From: Blastocladiella britannica
Taxonomy: Eukaryota; Blastocladiomycota; Blastocladiomycetes; Blastocladiales; Blastocladiaceae
Direction of reading: 5' to 3'
DNA length: 16,402 bases
Assembly: GCA_025349905.2 (NCBI GenBank)
Contig: MU624948.1
Coordinates: 1-16,402, forward strand
The translations under genes and the position numbers were made by a program. This document shows, piece after piece, positions 1-6,942 of this stretch; positions within the stretch are counted from its first letter, which is position 1; each line of letters opens with the position of its first letter. Under the pieces are notes generated by a model. The model was not told the DNA's origin. It made no database searches and was given only the letters and a program-made list of their open reading frames with translations.

Positions 1-109
1 AAAACAGCTTGGTTTGGTGCTGGAAAAGCGAGGACTGACGAATTCCATTGGCGACGGATTTCTGCATCCGAAACTCTGTTCAGTGCGCAGCCGTGTAGGA
101 AAAATCAAA
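1..109 (+). other. Left-edge flank upstream of the F-box gene
   Basis: I see no separate gene here. The reading frame of the F-box protein stays open upstream of its first ATG, but the first in-frame ATG is at 110, in the A-rich context AAAATCAAAATG. The stretch is therefore most likely 5' UTR and proximal promoter. A more distal 5' exon lying outside the window cannot be excluded. Confidence 0.4.
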
Positions 110-812
110 ATGTTGAATCTCGCCGAGCTCCCGGACGATATTCTCGTATGCATATCGCAGTACCTGGACCTAAAGACGACTGTTCGCCTGTGCAGCACCT
201 GTCGTGCCATCCGCAACGTCACATCACTCGCTCTTGGGCACCCCACGCTCTTGGTTCTCGTTGCAGCCCTTGTTGGCGATTCCGCGTGGTATGCGCGCGC
301 CATAAAACAACCCGGCACGCTCGATCGTCCAAACAAGCCTGGACCTCACGCACTTGCCAAACAACTGGTCCGGCTCCGGGTACTCCACACCTCAATTTGG
401 TCAGTACTGGGAGATGGACTTTTCGCGTGATTATACCACGTCGATCGCGTATGTATTGGTGTACGCGGCCGAGGAAAACGCTCCCGAGATGCTACCACTG
501 GTTGCCGGGCACTGCGTCATGGGCGCATGCAAGATTGATTGGCCCACATTTGTTTTATGGCAGCCAAACGATTCGGCGGCCGAGCGCGTGTACACCATCT
601 ATACGACGTTGGAGCGCGGGACTGATCAAGGTGTCGCCGATGCCCGTAAAGAGATTTTCACTTCCAACAAGTATACTGGAGGTGTGTGGGACAGCCTAAA
701 AACCTACTCACTAGCCAGGTTTTCAATTGCGCACAAACTGCGCGGATTCGTGAATGGCAAAGACAGGGAAGCGGCCATGTCTTTTCTGGAAGACCTCTGG
801 AGGAACTCATGA
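110..812 (+). CDS. F-box domain protein (N-terminal part; spliced, 3' limit uncertain)
   Basis: The N-terminus reads LAELPDDILVCISQYLDL followed by TTVRLCSTCRAIRN. This fits an F-box (LPDDIL, then a YLDL turn, then the L-C-CR helix), the module that binds Skp1 in SCF ubiquitin ligases. No LRR, WD40 or Kelch substrate domain follows. My model has exons 110-288, 338-670 and 719-812. The first intron (289-337) joins ...GDSA to LDLTHLPNNWSG. The second (671-718, 48 nt, GTATAC...CACTAGCCAG) joins TSNK to FSIAHKLRGF. The model gives 201 residues ending in FLEDLWRNS. The next frame carries on immediately with EELMSYVCNEHEKQ, which looks like the same protein, so the stop at 810-812 may result from a 1-base frame break near 800. 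The F-box is visible in the sequence; a role in protein turnover is inferred from the family. The block has lower GC than the genes to its right. Confidence 0.55.
289..337 (+). other. Intron 1 of the F-box gene (predicted, 49 nt)
   Basis: The donor is GTATGC and the acceptor ACAAG. Removing it moves the frame from the F-box exon to the frame that encodes LDLTHLPNNWSG and then QYWEMDFSRDYTTS. Without it the F-box frame stops at 428-430. A 25-nt alternative (380-404, GTACTC...GTCAG) would also restore the frame but is much shorter than the well-supported introns in this window. Confidence 0.5.
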
Positions 813-2683
813 GCTATGTCTGCAATGAACATGAAAAACAAGGCTTCGTCGACTTGGACGATTTCCTTGACTTGCTTGATGAGCCTGACAACGTTCGCAA
901 TAGTGCCCCAAGAACGGGTTTGTGTGACGTCCGCGCTCAGGAAGGTAGTGCAAACTGTGACGGGTTGTTCAAATATATGCTTATCAATACAATTGACTCG
1001 CGACAGTGAACCAAAGACAAGTTCCTGTCGCGAGTTCCCATACATTACTTACGTGACGTCGGGATCGTCACAGTTTGCCCCCCTTGGCGAATTACCACTC
1101 GTCATTGGCCATGGGCAAGCGATTGTTGGATTGAGCATTGGTTGCACCCTCATGGCAATTGCATGCCAGAACCATTGCAACTCGGACCTTGTCGAAAAAA
1201 ATTGTAGAGTTTGTGGAGATGATGGCGCGATTTGAATCCAAACACATGTGCTCAATATGGGGGCCAGAGATGGAGTACTTTCTTCTAAACAACTGCCTGG
1301 CAATCGGTGCAGTTGCTGTACACACGTACACTGCACTCCATGCACTGAGCATCATGTTCTCATGCAGTGCTGGGATGCCCCATGCTGTGCAGCTTCGAGC
1401 TCAAGCTCTGAACGCGTTTGTGTGCCACTTTAATATTGATTTGGTCACTGGTAGCAGAAGGACTAGCACTGACCTTGCCCGTGCACTGGAGCACGCGTTT
1501 CGTGACAATAAGGACAAGTCTCTTGTCCAGCCCATGATCTCTGCATTGCCCCTTGTTGTGGTCCTCCACGACAAAAAAGGACCTGTATGGCTCAGCGATT
1601 TACTATACAACCAAGGCCTTTGGCCATACACTGGCATCACCCTTCCCAGCTGTCATTGAGGCAGCACTTTCACTTGATGCTGATTCCAAGCTTGCTGCTG
1701 TCATGACCACCCAGCATTACAGGTCCCCCAAATGCAGCACATTGGAAGTGCTTGCCGAGTGGATCAAAGCAGGCAATCACCTTTCATGCATTGTTGATCT
1801 TGGACTTCTGTTGCGGCGGTGCTCAAATATCTTAGTGTTATGGGATGGGGAGGATCAAGGATGTTTTGGGATGGAGATCTCCAACACATCACCTCCCTTT
1901 CCTCCAAGCAAGAGGTTTTAATTCTTTGAATATAACCACCGGCCAGGCCTATTCCCGCTACCTCCAGCTTCTTCATAAATTCTACAACTTCTCCACATCC
2001 TGATACCCTGGCTCAAGTCAGAGAGGGACCGCTGGCTTCTGTGCTGGGCATACAAAAGTCTGCACTGGGCATCCAAGTCACCAGTGCTGGTTGGCATGCT
2101 CCTCGAGCCTGATTTGGCCTCTACAGTGGTGTCTGTCCTGCACCATGCATGCTGCTTGAAGTTGAAGGACAGATGCTTGTTGTGCTGCGTACAGGTGCGC
2201 CTGATTCAACAACTGGCTGCCACCGCTGCTGGCGCCAAGCGATACGACACGCTGGTTGCCCTTTTCGATGGTGGACTGGTTGGTTTCTTGAGCTGCTCAA
2301 TCACGAACCTAAAGTTGGTCAAGCAGACGGATTCCGATACTATCGTCCCATTGATACGCACGATCTTGGCGTACATTCAGTCGGACGTGTGCTCCCACCC
2401 TTCATGTGGTGCACGTGCCAAGGTGGGCACATGGTGCAGTGAGGTGCAAGACTTGGCAGCACTTCACAAGGCGATTCGGACTGGGTGCATGGCATTGCAG
2501 GAGACCAAAATGCTGGCGGCCGATGTTGAAGCGCACGCAAACCTACTCTATGGCGAGCTCAACAGCGATGAAGAAGAGGAGGAGAGAGGATCCACTGGAT
2601 CCTGGTATGAGGACAGGAAGGGAAACGAGTATTGGTGCGAGTACGAGGAGGAAGATTCAGAGGACTACTCGGACTACTATTAA
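800..2683 (+). CDS. Downstream part of the F-box gene, or a second gene; frame-interrupted, acidic C-terminus
   Basis: I do not recognise this protein. Coding-looking blocks lie in different frames. 800-892 gives EELMSYVCNEHEKQGF and DLDDFLDLLDEPDN. About 945-1140 gives FAPLGELPLVIGHGQAIV. 1208-1554 gives FVEMMARFESKHMCSIWGPE and more. 1616-1834 gives AFGHTLASPFPAVIEAAL. 2018-2683 gives SERDRWLLCWAYKSLHW and runs open to the stop. Introns at 893-944, 1141-1207 and 1555-1615 would connect the first four blocks. 1835-2017 would connect the last, although coding-looking text in two other frames also lies there. The C-terminus (about 2559-2680) is strongly acidic (NSDEEEEER, then EYEEEDSEDYSDYY). 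There is no membrane segment. It could be the F-box protein's C-terminal region, a separate gene, or a decaying copy. Exon limits are tentative; only the 2018-2683 block is well supported as open coding sequence. Confidence 0.4.
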
Positions 2684-2770
2684 ATAAATTTTTCGCGCGC
2701 GGTCGAGGGATGGGCTCGGGCGGGGTGAGTTTTCTCTTCAATAAATTCTCCAGCAAAATTCAAAAAATAC
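2684..2770 (+). other. Short intergenic gap with two AATAAA motifs
   Basis: The gap between the stop at 2681-2683 and the WW-protein ATG at 2771 is 87 bp. AATAAA occurs at 2683-2688, overlapping the stop codon, and again at 2740-2745, only 25 bp before the next start. Either could serve as a polyadenylation signal for the upstream gene. The run AAAATTCAAAAAATAC just before the ATG is the A-rich leader of the WW gene. Confidence 0.45.
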
Positions 2771-3601
2771 ATGGACCACCACCACCAGCACGACGACGGC
2801 TGGACCTCGTGCATTGACCCGGATTCGGGCGACCGCTACTTTTGGAACCACCTGACCAATGAGACCACCTGGACCAACCCGTACCTTGGGGAGGACGGCC
2901 ATGGCACTCCTTCATCGTCATCGGCACCAACAAAAGCAGCATCTGGGGTAAGCGACCTCTCGGCCATTCACCCGTCGCGCCGTGCCAACTTTGGCGACGA
3001 TGGCACCACCACGCGATCAACGTCGACGTCGCATATTAGCACCGTCACGAGCTCTAACCCTGCCGCCGCAAGTACTGGCCATGGATTTTCCTCGCGCGCT
3101 CATGCGTCGGCCGCGTCGCATTTGGACCGCCTGCTGTCGGCCATTGACGCGGCCAACAGCACCAGCGGGGGCGATCAAGCCGATGCCACCACCACTGCGC
3201 AGGCGCTGCTGGCCGATGCCGACGCTGTTGGGACCGTGCCGTCGTCGTCGGTCATTCGGGCTGTCCCCACGACCACCTCATTGCCGCCGCCAGTGCCTTT
3301 GGCAGTGCCACAAGCACCGGTGCACATGCCCATGCCGCTGCCAAGTGGGAGCACCAGCAGCAGCAGTACACAGGCCGCATACCTGGGGAGTGCTGCAGGA
3401 GCAGGAGGAGGTGGGCCGCGCAACGTCAACAACTACTTTGACGAGGACGCGTACCAGGAGGAGGCCAACCAGCGGCGCCAGCTTGTGGCCGAGGGGATCG
3501 TCGAGGACAAGCTGCGCGTGACCAAGTCGATGGTGAAGCAGTTCAAGCAGCGTAAAGAGGACAAGAAGAAGGCCAAGTACCTGAGCAGCTACAATGGGTG
3601 A
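2771..3601 (+). CDS. WW-domain protein with charged C-terminal tail
   Basis: The 276-residue protein is encoded in one exon. A single WW domain occupies residues 9-38: W11, the aromatic strand Y23-F24-W25-N26, H27, W34 and P37, with the two signature Trp residues 23 apart as in the family. WW domains bind short proline motifs such as PPxY or LPxY. Residues 45-215 are Ser/Thr/Ala/Pro-rich low complexity and probably disordered. The last 60 residues are conserved-looking and charged (NNYFDEDAYQEE, then SMVKQFKQRKEDKKKAKYL), consistent with a helix and possibly a nuclear localisation signal. This layout, one N-terminal WW domain plus a basic tail, resembles uncharacterised fungal WW proteins more than Nedd4 ligases, which have C2 and HECT domains. 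The start at 2771 is the first in-frame ATG and precedes the WW domain by only 8 residues. Its partner is unknown. The arrestin-like gene follows after 79 bp on the same strand. Confidence 0.85.
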   Translation: MDHHHQHDDGWTSCIDPDSGDRYFWNHLTNETTWTNPYLGEDGHGTPSSSSAPTKAASGVSDLSAIHPSRRANFGDDGTTTRSTSTSHISTVTSSNPAAASTGHGFSSRAHASAASHLDRLLSAIDAANSTSGGDQADATTTAQALLADADAVGTVPSSSVIRAVPTTTSLPPPVPLAVPQAPVHMPMPLPSGSTSSSSTQAAYLGSAAGAGGGGPRNVNNYFDEDAYQEEANQRRQLVAEGIVEDKLRVTKSMVKQFKQRKEDKKKAKYLSSYNG

Positions 3602-3680
3602 GCTGTTGGTGGAAATGAATGCAATTTGAGGGGCGCTCTTTTGAGAGCTTGAGCCAACCACGACGCGATAAAGAACGAAA

Positions 3681-6599
3681 ATGGTCGTCGGCCAATTCAC
3701 CATCCTGCCCAACCCGGCACACAAGCCGGACTTTTACAATGGCTTCCCGGGCCTGTCGCCGTCGTTCCAGTCGTCTATCGTCGCCATCGTGTACATGCAG
3801 CTGCTGGAGGACGTGCCCGCCTCGGCCGTCACCCTCCACCTCAAGTCCACGCTGGTCGCGTCGTCGGCCTGCAAGCCCACCAAGCCCGACCCGACGCTGC
3901 TCTCTTCACAGTCACAGGCGCGACTGGTCCGCCAGCAGCAGCAACAACAACAACCACCACAACCACAACCTCGGCCGGTCCGGTTCCCCGCCAAGCGCAC
4001 CGTCTACCACCGCGCCTACACGTTGTGGGAGGGCGGGTCGCTCACGTCCGAGGAGGACATGGATCGCCAGCACTTTACCGTGCGCTACGTGACCCCAACC
4101 GCCATTTACGCCCCGCGCCAGGAGCTGGACCTGATGCTTCGCGAGCAGCTGGAGGCGCGGCGCCGGGCCGAGGCCGCGTCGTCTTCTTTTTCTGCTGGAG
4201 CTGCCAATGCGACCAATGCTTCAGCACAGCGCCTGGAGGCCGCCATGCGCTACCGGTCGTCCTCGAGCGCTGCCGCCCTTGCCTCGGGCCCGAGCGCCGC
4301 CGCGTACGCGAGCGCACATGCGCACGCGCACTCGCCCTTGGCCACATCCACCACCGCGGGCGAAAAGCCTTCATTGTTCCCAACCAAAAAGTACCCGGCC
4401 GCCACGCCCATGCTCGCGCGCGGCGTGCACCTGTTTTACCTAGACCTGCCCATTGCCGAACACCTGCCCGGGTCCATGTGTCTCCCGCACCTGGCGCTCG
4501 CACACACGCTCACCTGCAAGTTACACACGTCGGCGGTACCTTTCCCCGCTTCGTTGGTGCGGTCGACATGGACCTACAAGACGACGGTGCCGCTGCGGTT
4601 GCCGCGGTACGCGCCTCTAGCCACGTACCTGGCGTCGGACCGGTCAGTGGTGGCGCGCAACGCTCCCGGCGCGCCATTGGCACTGGAAGTGACTCTGGGT
4701 GCGCGCGTGGCGGTCGCGGGATCACCGCTGGACGTCGAAGTGCGACTGGTTCCAGACCCGGATCGGGCGTTGCGAGACTCGGTCGCCGGCGACGATGCGC
4801 ACGCGAACGCCGTGGCCGCCGGCGCCGCCACCGTAGTGCGCCCACGACCCGCCGATCCGAAACTGACGATCGAGCTGCGCCAGGTGGTGGTGGTGCGGTC
4901 GTATCGCGCGACGTCGGCCTCGGGGGTTCCGCCACAAGCCCCGCTCGCCGAACGCACATTCGAGTCGGTCATGCTCTCGTTGTCTGAAACCGACGTGTCC
5001 TCGACCGTCGGCGACCTGTGGCGCAGACGCATCACCATCGACATGCCGCCGTCGTCGGCCGCGCATCACTTGCTCCATGCCGAGGGCACGCACCCGGCAA
5101 AGCTCTACGGCCTCGTGTACCCGTCGGCCGTCTTGTCCATGCGCACTCGCGAGGTGCCCCGCGGCGCGCGCGCCGGTATCATCAAGGTATTTGGCGGCGA
5201 CACGGCTCGCCAAAGCAGCGGCAGCAGCAGTAAAAAAGGTAAGGGCAAGAAGCAACAACAGCAGCAGCGACCGCCATGGCGTGGCGATAGTGCCACGGCC
5301 GGCGAGTCGGGTGGCGACGGGTGGTTCTCGCCCGGCTCTTCGGCAGCCCCGTCCCCGGCGGGCTCTGCGTGGCGTGTGTCGCTGGACGCCGGGGCATTTG
5401 GGTCGGCGTCGGCGCCCGGGTCCGTGTACGCGACCAGCTCGACCGGCGACGATAACGCGTCGTCTCGGTACGCCCCCAGTCTTGCCGACTCGGATTGGGG
5501 CGCTTTGCCGTCGGCCGAGGGGTCGCCTGCCAATTCACCGCGGCCCTCGATCCGTGGCGTGCATCTCGACCCGATGGCTGCTGCAGGACGCGGCCACATG
5601 CGCCAGCACAGCACCGGCAGCGACGCCAACTCGATCAGCAAGTCGATTCGGCGCGCGCTCTCGCTCTTGCACCTGAGCAAGTCGCCGACGCGCTCGTCCT
5701 CGACGGAGCAATTTTTGGGGTCGACCACACCGCCAGCCATGATCTTGGCGGCGGACGCTGTCATCATTGAGCGCGATGTGCCGCTGTTTGGAGGGTCGCC
5801 CGCTCCGTCGCAGCGCCACACACCGCTGCACCCTGTCAGTCGCTCCGGATCGACGCGTAGCCACTCTTCGGCCGCTGTACGGGCTGCTAGTGCCGCCACG
5901 AGGGACGTCGTTCCATCGCGCTCAGCGGTAGGATTGACGGGTGCCAGTTCCCCAGCGCCGCCCGTCACGCGTGCCGTCACCCCGTTTGCCACGCTCATTG
6001 GTGCCGAATACATGGCGGCCACGGCGACGACAGCAGTAACCCATCAAGCGCCGGCCTATGGCGCTCAGGCCGAGCATGGCGGGTCAGCGATGGTGCCACC
6101 GCCGCCGCCGCCGCCGCCAGCGGTTCGCCAGCGAGAGTATACTGCTTCTAGTGGCGGACTTGGAAGTGAAAGCGATCTGGCGATGCCGTTCCTCCCGCCG
6201 CCACCGCCGCCGCCGCCCATGTCGGGACTGCCGGGTGATCCGCTCGTACAGCGCTCAGCCCCCGGCGGCGGGAGTGCCACCCCACGCGTGCGGCTGCCCA
6301 GCTACGTCGAGATTGATCTTCCCGAACCGATGCGAGCCATTGCTAACCTGAATGTACTCGGCGCAGACGGGAAACGTTCTCGTGCTACTGCTGCCGCTGT
6401 GGGGGATGAAGGCAATGGCGATGCCGACGCGTCCATGGATGGCGCGCCGGGCGACGAGGTGATTGAGATTCGTGTGCGCCATGAGCTGCGCGTGTGTGGG
6501 TCGGCCGACGGACACATGGCCGAGGTGTCGTTGCCGCTGGTCCTGGTCGAGGGCGACGAGGGCACCCGCGCCGAGATTCTGCGGCATGTGTGCGGATAG
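3681..6599 (+). CDS. Alpha-arrestin-like (ART-type) protein with long disordered inserts
   Basis: The 972-residue protein is encoded in one exon. Alpha-arrestins are adaptors that bring Nedd4/Rsp5-type ubiquitin ligases to membrane cargo. Arrestin features appear in order. Near residues 45-60, VTLHLKSTLVAS is an N-domain strand. At 250-290, HLFYLDLPIAEHLPGS and HTLTCKLHTS match the family's 'fPF-LP-lPpSf ... I-Y-L' segment. At about 295-420 the C-domain start includes PLALEVTLGARVAVAGSPLD and later KLTIELRQVVVVRSY. At about 922-960, EIRVRHELRVCG and VSLPLVLVEG form the final strands. Between them, roughly 500-870 is Ser/Pro/Gly/Ala-rich with two poly-Pro runs (806-814, 839-846); residues 85-96 are Gln-rich. 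No PPxY is present, but LPRY (307-310) and LPSY (872-875) are LPxY variants that WW domains can bind. The start at 3681 lies in an AACGAAAATGG context. The fold call comes from pattern matching and is fairly confident; cargo and ligase are unknown. Confidence 0.75.
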   Translation: MVVGQFTILPNPAHKPDFYNGFPGLSPSFQSSIVAIVYMQLLEDVPASAVTLHLKSTLVASSACKPTKPDPTLLSSQSQARLVRQQQQQQQPPQPQPRPVRFPAKRTVYHRAYTLWEGGSLTSEEDMDRQHFTVRYVTPTAIYAPRQELDLMLREQLEARRRAEAASSSFSAGAANATNASAQRLEAAMRYRSSSSAAALASGPSAAAYASAHAHAHSPLATSTTAGEKPSLFPTKKYPAATPMLARGVHLFYLDLPIAEHLPGSMCLPHLALAHTLTCKLHTSAVPFPASLVRSTWTYKTTVPLRLPRYAPLATYLASDRSVVARNAPGAPLALEVTLGARVAVAGSPLDVEVRLVPDPDRALRDSVAGDDAHANAVAAGAATVVRPRPADPKLTIELRQVVVVRSYRATSASGVPPQAPLAERTFESVMLSLSETDVSSTVGDLWRRRITIDMPPSSAAHHLLHAEGTHPAKLYGLVYPSAVLSMRTREVPRGARAGIIKVFGGDTARQSSGSSSKKGKGKKQQQQQRPPWRGDSATAGESGGDGWFSPGSSAAPSPAGSAWRVSLDAGAFGSASAPGSVYATSSTGDDNASSRYAPSLADSDWGALPSAEGSPANSPRPSIRGVHLDPMAAAGRGHMRQHSTGSDANSISKSIRRALSLLHLSKSPTRSSSTEQFLGSTTPPAMILAADAVIIERDVPLFGGSPAPSQRHTPLHPVSRSGSTRSHSSAAVRAASAATRDVVPSRSAVGLTGASSPAPPVTRAVTPFATLIGAEYMAATATTAVTHQAPAYGAQAEHGGSAMVPPPPPPPPAVRQREYTASSGGLGSESDLAMPFLPPPPPPPPMSGLPGDPLVQRSAPGGGSATPRVRLPSYVEIDLPEPMRAIANLNVLGADGKRSRATAAAVGDEGNGDADASMDGAPGDEVIEIRVRHELRVCGSADGHMAEVSLPLVLVEGDEGTRAEILRHVCG
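3933..3971 (+). repeat. CAG/CAA/CCA low-complexity tract (poly-Gln/Pro)
   Basis: A run of CAG then CAA codons passes into CCA/CAA, encoding Gln repeats followed by PPQPQP at about residues 85-97 of the arrestin-like protein. The mixed CAG/CAA codons make it less prone to slippage than a pure triplet tract. Confidence 0.9.
6096..6122 (+). repeat. CCG triplet tract encoding poly-Pro
   Basis: Nine consecutive Pro codons, mostly CCG with CCA at both ends, form residues 806-814 of the arrestin-like protein. Such runs can bind profilin, SH3 or WW-type domains. Confidence 0.9.
6195..6218 (+). repeat. Second CCG triplet tract encoding poly-Pro
   Basis: Eight consecutive Pro codons form residues 839-846 of the arrestin-like protein, 73 bp downstream of the first tract and with similar codon use. 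The two tracts may share an origin or have expanded independently. Confidence 0.9.
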
Positions 6600-6942
6600 A
6601 AAAAGAACGGTTTTTGCTCGTTCGTGTTGTCTTTGTCGCTCCAAGAAAAAATATTCGTCGCGTCGTTCGCGGTTGTAGCATACCAGCTCCCCCCGCCGCC
6701 AGGACCTCACACTCGTTTGTCGGTCACTGCTGCTCGTCTCTCACACACACAACCGACAAGGAAACCCGACGGGTATGGTCCCCAAAACGCGTCTTGTCAA
6801 CAAATACAAGGATTTAATAACGATCAACAACACTAGTGCAGACCTGGACCGCGCGTCGCCACTCCCCGCTCCTGCCCATTGGCATTTTCCGTGGACGCGA
6901 TAGGCAGACTATAGACTCTTTCAAAAAGCACGCGTTCCTCGG
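6600..6942 (+). other. Intergenic region between arrestin-like and exonuclease-like genes
   Basis: This is the longest gap in the window (343 bp). It should hold the arrestin gene's 3' UTR and the promoter and 5' UTR of the exonuclease-like gene. I see no convincing ORF, RNA gene or AATAAA signal. The first 60 bases are AT-rich (AAAAAGAACGG, then AAGAAAAAATATTCG), as expected for a 3' end. The palindrome ACGCGT occurs at 6787-6792 and again at 6930-6935, the second only 7 bp before the ATG. No clear TATA box is visible. Confidence 0.5.

Noticed and set aside
380..404. 25-nt GT-AG intron in the F-box gene
   Set aside because: It restores the frame but is far shorter than the secure introns (58-72 nt), and the 49-nt alternative at 289-337 gives a longer sensible peptide.
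809..812. ATGA stop-start overlap, as in a bacterial operon
   Set aside because: The window is eukaryotic and the flanking peptides read as one protein, so a frame break is more likely than translational coupling.
2948..3039. GTAAGC...ATTAG as an intron in the WW-domain gene
   Set aside because: It is 92 nt, not a multiple of three; removal would break the frame that leads to the ordered C-terminal tail.
5105..6022. Minus-strand ORF of 305 codons inside the arrestin-like gene
   Set aside because: It has low-complexity composition that reflects the Ser/Pro/Ala-rich sense strand, and no recognisable motif.
3933..6218. Poly-Gln and poly-Pro codon tracts as signs of a mobile element or satellite
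   Set aside because: They lie in frame within one long coding sequence and are ordinary low-complexity protein segments.
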